From positions 1-32,284 of the forward strand of contig RECL01000357.1 of NCBI GenBank assembly GCA_007694025.1: DNA of 32,284 nt. The letters run 5' to 3'. The notes under the pieces are model-generated. The model had not been told where the DNA came from, searched no databases, and worked only from the letters and a program-made list of their open reading frames with translations. The position numbers and the translations under genes were made by a program. The DNA is from Spirochaetaceae bacterium (GTDB taxonomy: Bacteria > Spirochaetota > Spirochaetia > DSM-27196 > SLST01). Positions 14,536 through 23,681 of this stretch are shown one piece after another. Position 1 is the first letter of the stretch. Each line of letters starts with the position of its first letter.

Positions 14536-16947
14536 CTACTCGTTCAGCGTCCGCTCGAGGATCTCGAGCTGGAGGTCACGCGAGAGATCCACGAAGCGCG
14601 CCGAATAGCCGCCCACTCGAACCACCAGGTTCTGATGGAGTTCGGGATGCTCCATCGCCTCCTTGAGATCGTCCGAAGAGACCACCGTGATCATCGCCTG
14701 CGTCCCGCCGAGCGCGAAGTAGGTTCCCAGAAGGCCTTTCGTCTTCGCCAGGTGTCGCGTGAACATCTGACGAGACAACTTCATGTTCTGCACGACACCC
14801 GCGTGGACGTCGGGCGTGATCTTCGCGAGCGACTTGAGCATCGCGGTCGTCCCGCTCCGGTCGCACCCCGGCGACGGATTGTTCGCGTTCGCGAGCGTGG
14901 CGTGCGCGCGTCGGCCGTCCGCGCTCGCCGCCATGACTCCGCCGAACTGCACGTGGGCGTGGTTGTTCACGTGGACGATGAGGAACTTGCGCAGAACGCC
15001 CAGTTCCCCCGAATGCGTGAGCGCCTCGCGCGCCACGTGATCGTGCACCCGGACAGCCATCGCGTCGGCCGTGGGTTCGTCGTTCCCGAACTTGGGAGCG
15101 GCCGCCGCGGCCGAGCGAAGCTCGTCGTGGCCCACCCAGTTGTCGTCCATCGCCGCGACGAGCTCGGGCAGCGTGCACCGCCGCTCCTCCCAGACGAGCC
15201 TGCGGATCGCGGTGAGCGAGTCGGCGGTGTTCACGAAGCTGTTCACCTCGGTCGAACCGTCGACGTAGCGCGCGCCCGCAAGGAGCGGCTTCCCGCGAAC
15301 CAGGCAGTCGTCGGTCAGCGCGCTCACGAAGAGAAACGGGCTCTCCCGGGAGACGACGCCGAGTCCCACCGCGTGCTTGCGCGCGATGATATCCATGAAG
15401 AAGCCGATCTGCCGCTCGTACGCGTGCCAGAGGTCGTCAAAGCTCGTGAAGCTCGCAGCCGCACCCGTGTGCGGACCGATCTGGTGGCCGGTGAGCGCGT
15501 CGCGTCCGTCGTGCAGCGCGTACTCCAGACACTTGAGCGAGCTGAACGCCGAGTTCGGCGAGCAGATGCCCGTATGGTCGAGCACGAACTCGCCGCACCC
15601 GAGCGGGAGGTACTTCGCCGCGTCCTCGCTCGGAACGCCAAAGGCGCGGGTCACCGCGGGTACGTTCACATCGTCGTTGAGGAGCATCGGGAAGGTGCAC
15701 CCCTCGCCAATAGCGCGGAGCGCCGCGTCGTAGACCGCCTGGTCCATGCCGGCGTGGCAGCGCAGCGTCGTCTGCGGGCGCGTCCCGTGGTGCCGCCTCG
15801 TCGCCTCAAGGCAGAGGAGCGCGAACGCGTCGGCCGCCGGGACGTCGGTACGATCGGCCCCGCCAAGGAGGACGCGGCTGTTGAAGTTGTGGCCCTCGTC
15901 GTTCATCAGCCGCCAGAGATTGTCCACCATCGTCTGCGCCTCGTCCACGGTCAGTCGCCCCGCATCCAGGTCGGCGGCGTAGAAGGTTCCGAACCACTCG
16001 TCGATCCGGCCCACGTTGAGCACGCGCGTGACGACCAGGTAGAGCCACGCGAGTTGAATCGCCTCACGGAGCGTCTGCGGAGCTTGCTCGCGTATCGCAC
16101 GGAGCACGCCCGCCAGGTCGGTACGCGACATCGCGTCGGCCTGCTCGACGTAGTGAAGAATGATCGTGTCGCGAAAGTACTCGAGCGCGTCGATCGTCGC
16201 GTCGTAGTAGGGCCGCGTCGCGAGATCGGTGTTCCGGTCGCGAAGCTCACGAGCCTCCGTGATGAGTCCCGGCAGGCCGAGGGTCACGAGCTTGCGACCG
16301 TCGATGTAGAGTCCGGCGACGCGGTCGGTCGTGTGTCCCAGAAACCACATCGTCTCCGGGTTGCCCAGCTCGCTCTTCGTCCAGTGCTCGGGGAGCTCCT
16401 CCCACTCGTCGTCGCCCACCCGCTCGCGAAAGCGCTGAACCTCGCGCCACGCCGCGCGCCAGCTCCGGTTGTGCGTCGCGTGATCGTGCCAGAACGCGAG
16501 CATCGCGCGCGCCTCGGGCTCGCGATCCGCGTCGAGCTTACCGCTATCGATCATGCGGGCGAGCGACTCCTGAAGGACGTAGAAGCCGACGTAGCCGCCG
16601 TGGATCTCGCTCGAATGGCCAATGACTCCGTCACGCGCGCGGCCGGCGAACAGGTCGTCATCGCGGATCGGGTCGAGCCGCGCGGGAAAGATCGCCTTGA
16701 GGACGGCGAGCTCGCGCGCCTCCGGCGACGACTCCAGGTTGTCGCGAAACGCGCGCGTGATGCGGCGGCACACGTCGAAGTCGTCGCACACGAAGTCGGC
16801 GAGCGGCTTGGCCGAATGCGGGTCCATCGCCGTGATCCCCGACACGATCCGGGAGAGCTCGGCCAGCCGTTCCTGCTTCGTCGAACCGGGATCGGCGAGC
16901 GCGACGGGGGTGACCCCACCAACCGAGAAAGCATCTGGGTAGCGCAT
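14536..16947 (-). CDS. Glycyl radical enzyme (pyruvate formate-lyase superfamily), divergent
   Basis: Candidate active-site Cys segment AKYLPLGCGEFVLDHTG; C-terminal glycyl radical motif VVRVGGYSARFVDLSRDLQLEILERTLNE; adjacent activase. Confidence 0.93.
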   Translation of the reverse strand: MRYPDAFSVGGVTPVALADPGSTKQERLAELSRIVSGITAMDPHSAKPLADFVCDDFDVCRRITRAFRDNLESSPEARELAVLKAIFPARLDPIRDDDLFAGRARDGVIGHSSEIHGGYVGFYVLQESLARMIDSGKLDADREPEARAMLAFWHDHATHNRSWRAAWREVQRFRERVGDDEWEELPEHWTKSELGNPETMWFLGHTTDRVAGLYIDGRKLVTLGLPGLITEARELRDRNTDLATRPYYDATIDALEYFRDTIILHYVEQADAMSRTDLAGVLRAIREQAPQTLREAIQLAWLYLVVTRVLNVGRIDEWFGTFYAADLDAGRLTVDEAQTMVDNLWRLMNDEGHNFNSRVLLGGADRTDVPAADAFALLCLEATRRHHGTRPQTTLRCHAGMDQAVYDAALRAIGEGCTFPMLLNDDVNVPAVTRAFGVPSEDAAKYLPLGCGEFVLDHTGICSPNSAFSSLKCLEYALHDGRDALTGHQIGPHTGAAASFTSFDDLWHAYERQIGFFMDIIARKHAVGLGVVSRESPFLFVSALTDDCLVRGKPLLAGARYVDGSTEVNSFVNTADSLTAIRRLVWEERRCTLPELVAAMDDNWVGHDELRSAAAAAPKFGNDEPTADAMAVRVHDHVAREALTHSGELGVLRKFLIVHVNNHAHVQFGGVMAASADGRRAHATLANANNPSPGCDRSGTTAMLKSLAKITPDVHAGVVQNMKLSRQMFTRHLAKTKGLLGTYFALGGTQAMITVVSSDDLKEAMEHPELHQNLVVRVGGYSARFVDLSRDLQLEILERTLNE

Positions 16948-17081
16948 GGTGAGCCTCGATACTACCGCGCTTCACGTCGCGACGCAACACCCACGCGTCA
17001 CCGCTTCTGCAGGCGGGACGCCGGCAGCCGTCGCGCATGGTCCTCGCCGAGCGTGCCGATTTGCCGTACACTGCCGCTGCG

Positions 17082-19469
17082 ATGAGTCGACCGACACCCG
17101 AGATATACGCTCCCGGTGGGAGCTTTCACTCTGCGCTTGCCGCGTTCGATGCGGGTGCGGATACGGTGTATCTTGGCCTGGCCGAGTTCTCGGCGCGGAA
17201 GGCCGCGGCGAACTTCTCCTTCGATCAACTCAGGCGAATCCGGTCGGTCGCCGCCGATCGCGGCAAGCGAATCGCCGTGACCGTGAATACCGTGGTTCGG
17301 GACGCCGAGATTGGGCGACTGGTCGACGCACTCGGGCGGATCGAGGCGATTGGCGTCGACGCGATCGTTGTGCAGGATCTGGCCGTAAGCGAGATCGCCG
17401 CGCGCCTCTTCCCCCGGCTCGAGCTGCACGCCTCGACTCAGATGGCCATCCACAACTCGGCGGGACTCACCGCTGCCGCTTCGCTCGGCTTCAGACGCGT
17501 GGTGCTCGCGCGCGAGTTGCCGCTGATCAGTATCCGCAGGCTGCGCGCCGAGCACCCCGAAGTCGAGTTCGAAGTCTTCATCCACGGCGCGCTCTGCTAC
17601 AGCTTCTCGGGTCTCTGTCTGGCCTCGTGGGCGCTCACCGGCAGATCGGGTAACCGCGGCGAGTGCGCGCAGATCTGCCGCGGCCACTTTGAGTCTCGCG
17701 AATCCGGCGAAGCCGGACACCTCTTTTCCGCCCGCGATCTGGCGTTACGCCGTTCGGTCCTCGACCTGGCCGATGCCGGAGTCGACGCGCTGAAGATCGA
17801 AGGCCGGATGAAGTCACCCGAGTACGTCTACCACACCGTGCGCCTCTACCGCGAGATCCTCGATCGCCGCGACGAACTGAGCCACGACCAGGAGCGAGAA
17901 CTCGCGCGCAGATCGACTCTGGCCTTCGCACGCGAGTCCACCAGCGCGTACTTCGGCTCGCCGTCGGGGGAGCGCCTCGTCGACCGCTACCACGACGGGC
18001 ATTGGGGTGCCCCGCTCGGGTCGATCGTTACGGTCGGTCGCGACGATGTCACGCTGCTTCTGGATCACGACATCTCGCTCCGCGATGGCATCGGGCTCTT
18101 TCCGGATCTCAGCGGGACGGCGGGGGAGACCGAGCCGCTTCGCTTCTCGGCACGACGGATCCGTTGCGCCGGACGGAGTGTGACGCGCGCGTCGGCCGGA
18201 GAGACGGTCAGCATCGAACTTCCTCCCGGTATGCGACCGCCACGTGGACCCGGGTGCGAAGTGCGCCACCTCTCGTCTCGGGAGCTCGACCTCACCGCGC
18301 CGAACGAAGCCGCTTTCCCCCTGTACCGGATCCCGATCAAACTCGACGTCGAGCTATCGCAGAACCTCACCGTTCGCGCGTCGCTTGCACCCGGGTGCGT
18401 CGTGACGACCTCGCACGATGTCACGATCGACGATGCAAAGGTGAGGCGACCCTTCGCTGATCTGATCCGCTCGGTATTGAGCGAGTCGGGCGAGAGTCTC
18501 TTTCGGCCGGAGAGCATCGTCTTCACGAACAACTGCGGCCGATCCGACGACGCAATCTTCATACCACCTTCCGAACTCAAGCGAGCAAAGAACGAGTTCT
18601 ACCGCGTTCTTGATGAGTCGTTTGAGCGGTGTACGACCGACCGCGTCGCAGACATCCCGGCGCTGCTCGCTCCACCGCAGCCGACCGCAGCCGGCGACCG
18701 GCCTGACGCGGCGCGCTTGTCTGCGTTCGGCGACCGGGATTCCGTTTCGCCGGGCAACCGGGTCATTCCGTTCGTGAGCCTCGTTCGTGGCGCGATCGAC
18801 CGAACTGCGCTCGCGGTGGTTGCGGGGTATACGTGCGTCCCGCTTCCTCCGGTCATGCTCGACGACGTTGCCTGGACGCGCGCGCTCGTCGACGTGGTGA
18901 CCTCCGCTCCCGACGTTCGCTTCGCGGTTGGCGTCGCGAACGTCGCGCACCTGGTCGTTGCCGAAGCGCTCCGCGCGTGTGAGAACGCGTGGTTCTTCGT
19001 CGACTTCCCGATCTACGTCGCGAACCGCCACACCGCCGAGCTGCTCGCCCGACGGCTGCCACGACTCCTGTTTGCCTACTCATGGATCGAAGAGGCCGAG
19101 CCGTCGTCGATACCGGGCCCGGCACCGGCACCGGGACCGGCCGCCGTCGGGGGAGCCGCACCTCGGGATGGCGCGAGCCCGGGCGACCCAAGCCCCGGAC
19201 TCCCCCCGATGTTACGAGTCCAGCCGGGGTTCTCGCCGCCGCTCTTCCTCAGCCTCGGTTGCTACGCCAAACACACGCTCTTCGCGGGTCTTTGTCCCGA
19301 TGAGGCCGCGCGACGCCGGGATCCGACCGCTCTGTCGGCGTCGAGAGCCGGGTCGAGGGCCGCGTCGACATGCCCGCGCTATTTCGATCACGAGATCTCC
19401 CAGCGCGCCAATCGCTATCGCGTCGTTGTCCGCGACTGCGTCACCTACGTGACAAAGGTTGAAGTGTAG
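17082..19469 (+). CDS. U32 family peptidase/collagenase-like protein
   Basis: PEIYAPGGSFHSALAAFDAGADTVYLGLAEFSARKAAANF; HASTQMAIHNSAG; VFIHGALCYSFSGLCLASWALTGRSGNRGECAQICR; DALKIEGRMKSPEYVY. Confidence 0.95.
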   Translation: MSRPTPEIYAPGGSFHSALAAFDAGADTVYLGLAEFSARKAAANFSFDQLRRIRSVAADRGKRIAVTVNTVVRDAEIGRLVDALGRIEAIGVDAIVVQDLAVSEIAARLFPRLELHASTQMAIHNSAGLTAAASLGFRRVVLARELPLISIRRLRAEHPEVEFEVFIHGALCYSFSGLCLASWALTGRSGNRGECAQICRGHFESRESGEAGHLFSARDLALRRSVLDLADAGVDALKIEGRMKSPEYVYHTVRLYREILDRRDELSHDQERELARRSTLAFARESTSAYFGSPSGERLVDRYHDGHWGAPLGSIVTVGRDDVTLLLDHDISLRDGIGLFPDLSGTAGETEPLRFSARRIRCAGRSVTRASAGETVSIELPPGMRPPRGPGCEVRHLSSRELDLTAPNEAAFPLYRIPIKLDVELSQNLTVRASLAPGCVVTTSHDVTIDDAKVRRPFADLIRSVLSESGESLFRPESIVFTNNCGRSDDAIFIPPSELKRAKNEFYRVLDESFERCTTDRVADIPALLAPPQPTAAGDRPDAARLSAFGDRDSVSPGNRVIPFVSLVRGAIDRTALAVVAGYTCVPLPPVMLDDVAWTRALVDVVTSAPDVRFAVGVANVAHLVVAEALRACENAWFFVDFPIYVANRHTAELLARRLPRLLFAYSWIEEAEPSSIPGPAPAPGPAAVGGAAPRDGASPGDPSPGLPPMLRVQPGFSPPLFLSLGCYAKHTLFAGLCPDEAARRRDPTALSASRAGSRAASTCPRYFDHEISQRANRYRVVVRDCVTYVTKVEV

Positions 19470-19602
19470 TAGCTACGGCGTACCTTCGTTACTTGATGAT
19501 CAGACGTGGTCCTCCAGCAGCATCAAGCGAGAACCGGAATCTGAATGGTGCAATTGGTGGCGATGAGGCGCCCAGCATCATTGCTGCGGCGGTAAGCGGT
19601 TC

Positions 19603-19755
19603 GTGGACACCACGCGGAAGGCGGTCAACCGGGAAGTTGGCTTCATCCGCGAGCACTCCGATGGACGGCTGGCCGCGGTCGAGGCAAAGGCCTCGGACCA
19701 GGTCCGTCCGGACGACTTCGACGGCATCAGATACTTCGCCGATATCGCCGGCACC
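19603..19755 (+). pseudogene. C-terminal fragment of a DUF4143-type ATPase
   Basis: NREVGFIREHSDGRLAAVEAKASDQVRPDDFDGIRYFADIAG resembles the nuclease-like tail EVDFV-E--DGR--A-EVKAS--V---DF-GLR. Confidence 0.6.
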
Positions 19756-20080
19756 GCGCCGGCAAGGAGGTCGCGGAGCATCCCTCCCCCCGTCGCCGTC
19801 AGCACACCGCAGAACAGCGCGAGCGTGACCGAATCGCTCACCAGACCCGCCGCCGATACACCCGACACCGTGAACGCCGCAAGCCCCAGAGCATCCGCGG
19901 TCACAAGCGCATGAGAGAGCGGAAGGATGCGTCGGATCGCCGGTGAGCGCAGCGCCCGGTCTATCGGTCGAAGCGACAGGATGAACGCCGGCCCAGCCGC
20001 CAGGACAATCGCCGCCGGAGAGAGCAGGTTGACCGGCGGAGTGATCCCAAGGATCAGATCGCGGATCGCGCCTCCACCGA
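19745..20080 (-). pseudogene. Truncated UPF0126/TRIC-type membrane protein paralogue
   Basis: ALGGGAIRDLILGITPPVNLLSPAAIVLAAGPAFILSLRPIDRALRSPAIRRILPLSHALVTADALGLAAFTVSGVSAAGLVSDSVTLALFCGVLTATGGGMLRDLLAGAVPA, near-identical to the 24502-25161 protein but lacking both ends. Confidence 0.88.
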
Positions 20081-20089
20081 GCGCCGCGC

Positions 20090-20110
20090 CCCCCTCGTAG
20101 GCCGGACGCA
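20090..20110. repeat. Partial third copy of the dispersed repeat
   Basis: CCCCCTCGTAGGCCGGACGCA versus CCCCCTCGCAGGCCGGACGCA at 32230-32250 and CCCCCTCGTGGGCCGAACGCA at 4773-4793. Confidence 0.55.
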
Positions 20111-20273
20111 TGGGAATCACGCCGGCCACGAAGCGACGTGATTCCACGACCGTGCCCATCCGTACGCGAACCTGAGAAAGCCGGCGTTCCGATGGCGCAG
20201 CTATTCACATAAAGGTAGAAATCGTTAATAGTAAGCCGTGCTACATACACCAGTGTAAATAGAGAGGAGAGAC

Positions 20274-20703
20274 ATGCGGCGCGGCTTGACCGGAGAGTAC
20301 CGGACGACGGCGGTTGGCGGCGAGACCATCCGCGCCTTCGTGCCCCGTTCGCTGCCCCCTGATCCCCCCATTCACATCACGCCGGATCGCCAGCGCCTGC
20401 TGGAGCGGGCGCTACTCGCTTGCGGACCTCTTGCTGTTCGAGCTCGACGAGATGCCCGGCGTGCCTTTTGACGATGTCGTTGAGGTCTCCAACTACGTCG
20501 CCGCACTCGATCACGGACTCAAGCGCCTACGCGAGGGCTTTCCCCTGGGCAATCGGCTGCTAGGCGAGATCCACGCCAACCTGCTCGCCCGTGGGCGCGG
20601 CGCAGACAAACAGCCAGGGGATTTCCGCCGCAGTCAGAACTGGATTGGCGGCACCCGGCCCGGAAACGCCCAGTACGTGCCGCCGCCGGCCGGTAACCGG
20701 TAA
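20274..20703 (+). pseudogene. Fic family protein, internally deleted/frameshifted and 3'-truncated
   Basis: Frame 1: MRRGLTGEYRTTAVGGETIRAFVPRSLPPDPPIHITPDRQRLLERALLA; frame 2: SLADLLLFELDEMPGVPFDDVVEVSNYVAALDHGLKRLREGFPLGNRLLGEIHANLLARGRGADKQPGDFRRSQNWIGGTRPGNAQYVPPP. No HPFxxGNGR. Confidence 0.85.
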
Positions 20704-20709
20704 GAACCC

Positions 20710-21597
20710 CTACACCCACTCCTCGGACATCACGTCGCCTTCAACCGACAGCACGACCGCTTTGATCGGAACGCGGCGGGTGGCGCGTTCGGCGGCGGCT
20801 TTCGCGATCGCCAGGAGACCTCGGCAACACGGAACCTCCATGATGAGGACCGACACCGTGTTGATGCGGGCCCCGTCGATCATGAGGACGAGCTTCTCCA
20901 GGTACGACTCCTGACCGTCGTCGAGTTTCGGACACGCGATCGCGAGCGCTTTGTCCTTGAGGAAGCGCTCGTGGAAATCGCCGCACGCGTACGCGGTGCA
21001 GTCCGCGGCGAGCAGTACGTCCGCGCCCTGAAGGTAGGCCGCCGCCGGGTTCAGCAGGTGCAGCTGGACCGGCCACTGTCGCAGCCGGCTCGCGGGTCGT
21101 GCGGAGGGTCCATCGTCGCGGATCGCGGGCCCATCGTGCGCCACCGGCCGAAGAGATCGAGCGGCGGCACCGGGGCAGCCGCTCCCGCCGCCATGGCCGG
21201 TTGGTGCTTCCTGCGCGTTCCGCCCGGCGCAGGCCGATCCGTGGCCCAGCGGGTTCTCGATATCGTGCACGCGCAGGTACTCGGTGGCCTGCGACAGGTA
21301 CTCGGTCTGGCCGTGTTGCGCCAGGTGTTCCAGATGCGCGCGAATCACGTTCGCGCCCCCGGCGGCGATCTTCTCCATCACGTTCTCTTCGTCGTACGGC
21401 TCGGCCTCGCGCTTCTCGATCGTCATCGCCCCGGTTGGGCAGTGACCGACGCACACGCCGATACCCTCGCACATGAGATCTGAGATCAGCCGCGCTTTGC
21501 CGTCGATGATCTGAAGAGCCCCCTGATGACAGTTCGGGACGCAGTTCCCGCATCCGACGCAGATCTCTTCGTCGATTTCGATTATTTCTCTCACCAT
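20710..21597 (-). CDS. 4Fe-4S ferredoxin-type iron-sulfur protein
   Basis: EEICVGCGNCVPNCHQGALQIIDGKARLISDLMCEGIGVCVGHCPTGAMTIEKREAEPYDEENVMEKIA; two 4Fe-4S motifs. Confidence 0.92.
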   Translation of the reverse strand: MVREIIEIDEEICVGCGNCVPNCHQGALQIIDGKARLISDLMCEGIGVCVGHCPTGAMTIEKREAEPYDEENVMEKIAAGGANVIRAHLEHLAQHGQTEYLSQATEYLRVHDIENPLGHGSACAGRNAQEAPTGHGGGSGCPGAAARSLRPVAHDGPAIRDDGPSARPASRLRQWPVQLHLLNPAAAYLQGADVLLAADCTAYACGDFHERFLKDKALAIACPKLDDGQESYLEKLVLMIDGARINTVSVLIMEVPCCRGLLAIAKAAAERATRRVPIKAVVLSVEGDVMSEEWV

Positions 21598-21801
21598 GGC
21601 TTCATGGTACCCGAATCTTCGGCGCAGGTCGGTAACCTATGATACGGAAGACGAGCACCATCCTTTCGCGGCGTCTACACCACCACGCGCGCCCATAATC
21701 GAGACTCTGGAAACGGGTGCCTTGCTCGCGGACCGGACGCTAGGCCGAACCGCCGGAGCCTGTAGTAGTTCGCCTTGATGCCTCGACGACACTGCGATAC
21801 G

Positions 21802-21945
21802 ATGGCGAAGAAGCCCGCGAAGGCCACGATCAATGTCCGGGGCACGGAGATAAGCATCATCAGGCGGGAGGACGAAAATCGCCGCCTCGCGCTCTTCGGC
21901 CAGACCGCACGCACAGCCGGCCGTTTGGAGGGCCGTGCAGAATGA
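21802..21945 (+). pseudogene. KilA-N-like short fragment
   Basis: MAKKPAKATINVRGTEISIIRREDENRRLALFGQTARTAGRLEGRAE*; the start resembles KilA-N proteins; TGA overlaps the rhuM-like ATG (ATGA). Too short for the supplied ORF list. Confidence 0.4.
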
Positions 21946-22930
21946 GTGAACTCGTTCTCTACACTTCCGACGACGGTCGCACTCGGCTCGACCTGCGGAT
22001 CGAAGGCCAGACGGTCTGGCTCACCCAGAGCGAGATTGCCGAGCTCTTTCAGACGACCAAGCAAAACGTCAGCCTTCATGCCAAGAACATCCTCGACGAC
22101 GGAGAGTTAGCCGAAGACTCAGTTGTCAAGGAATCCTTGATAGCTGCCGACGACGGTAAGCGCTATCAGACTAGACTCTACAACCTGGACATTATTCTGG
22201 CCATCGGTTACCGAGTCCGCTCCCCGCGCGGCGTTCAGTTCCGCCAGTGGGCCAGCAGCCATCTCAAGGAGTACTTGGTCAAAGGCTTCGCGATGGACGA
22301 CGAACGCCTCAAGAACCCGGGCGGATGGGACTATTTCGACGAACTTCTGGCGCGTATCCGAGACATTCGGGCCTCAGAGAAGCGTTTCTACCAGAAGGTA
22401 CGCGATCTCTTTGCCCTCAGCAGTGACTATCAGATACGAGAAAAGGAAATCCAGATCTTCTTCGCCGAAGTGCAGAACAAGCTACTCTACGCCGCTACCC
22501 GCCAGACCGCCGCCGAACTCATCGTCGCCCGTGCCGATGCGGGCCGGCCGAACATGGCCCTGACCACTGGAGCGGCTCCCGTGTCCGCAAGCACGACATC
22601 TTAGTCGCCAAGAACTACCTCACCGAAGATGAAATCGATAGCCTCAACCGTCTCGTCGTCATCTTCCTGGAACAGGCTGAACTGCGCGCCAAACAGCAGA
22701 AGGACCTGACCCTCGACTTCTGGCGCACTAGCGTTGACCGTATGCTCGCCTCCAACGACCAGCCCCTGCTCCACGGCCCCGGCTCTGTCAGCCACGAGGC
22801 AATGAAAACCATCGCCGACGAACGCTATGAAGACTTCGATACCAAACGCCGGAAACAGGAAGCCATCGCCGCCGATGCCGAGGATCTGAAAGCCATCGAG
22901 GGCCTGGCAAAGGAACTCAATGAAAAGTGA
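21942..22930 (+). pseudogene. rhuM: RhuM family protein, single -1 frameshift near 22567
   Basis: Frame 0: MSELVLYTSDDGRTRLDLRIEGQTVWLTQSEIAELFQTTKQNVSLHAKNI...AAELIVARADAGRPNMALTT; continues in another frame as WSGSRVRKHDILVAKNYLTEDEIDSLNRLVVIFLEQAELRAKQQKDLTLDFWRTSVDRML...ELNEK. Confidence 0.85.
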
Positions 22931-23015
22931 GGCGGAGCTACAGAAGTGTCATCCGGCATCCGCGAAGCTATCTTGAAGCGATGACCCGGTGGCTTCGAAA
23001 GGGATGGTGACAAAC

Positions 23016-23636
23016 ATGAACGTAGCAATCTTTGGTGCAACAGGCGGAGTCGGTACCGAACTCGTCCGGCAGGCACTCAGGCTCGGACATTCGGTCACCG
23101 CGTTCGCGCGCGACCCCTCGCCGTTGGCCGATCATGCAGACCACCTGACGATCGTGACGGGCGACGTACGTGATCCTGCCGATGTCGCGCGCGCAGTGCG
23201 TGGACAGGACGCCGTACTCTGCGCACTTGGCGCGAGAGATCTCAAGAAGACGACGATCCGCGCTACCGGCACCGCCAACATCATCGGCGCGATGAAGCAG
23301 GAGGGCGTTCGGCGACTGATCGTCGTGTCGGCGATGGGGATCGGCGCAAGCTGGGCCTCGCTCTCACTGTTCAACAGAATGTTCTTCGCGACCCTCCTGC
23401 GAAGCTCACGCGCCGATCACGAAGCGCAGGAAGCGGTCGTGACCGCAAGCGGACTGGACTGGACGATCGTCCGCCCGAGCGGATTGGTGAACACGCCCGG
23501 TACCGGAGTCTACGACGTCGGCGAAAACATTCGCGCCACGACCTCCAGGATCCCCCGCGCCGATGTGGCAGACCTGATTCTGACCGAGCTTGCTGCCGGC
23601 GCGCTGATCCACAAAGCGGTCACGATCACGACGTGA
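23016..23636 (+). CDS. NAD(P)-binding SDR-like (NmrA/YwnB-type) protein
   Basis: MNVAIFGATGGVGTELVRQALRLGHSVTAFARDPS...VTGDVRDPADVARAVRGQDAVLCALG...RLIVVSAMG...DWTIVRPSGL. Confidence 0.92.
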   Translation: MNVAIFGATGGVGTELVRQALRLGHSVTAFARDPSPLADHADHLTIVTGDVRDPADVARAVRGQDAVLCALGARDLKKTTIRATGTANIIGAMKQEGVRRLIVVSAMGIGASWASLSLFNRMFFATLLRSSRADHEAQEAVVTASGLDWTIVRPSGLVNTPGTGVYDVGENIRATTSRIPRADVADLILTELAAGALIHKAVTITT

Positions 23637-23681
23637 GCGTCGACGTCGCACACAATCAGAACTGTCAGCACCGGAGGTAGG

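Noticed and set aside
14392-17085. 897-aa plus-strand ORF opposite the glycyl radical enzyme
   Set aside because: Arg/Val/His-rich antisense shadow of a well-supported minus-strand gene in GC-rich DNA; no recognisable motifs.
19489-20250. 253-aa minus-strand ORF
   Set aside because: Out of frame with the recognisable TRIC fragment; Gly/Arg/Cys-rich, judged spurious.
22560-22575. Programmed -1 frameshift in the RhuM gene
   Set aside because: No slippery heptamer is evident around CCACTGG; mutation or sequencing indel is simpler.
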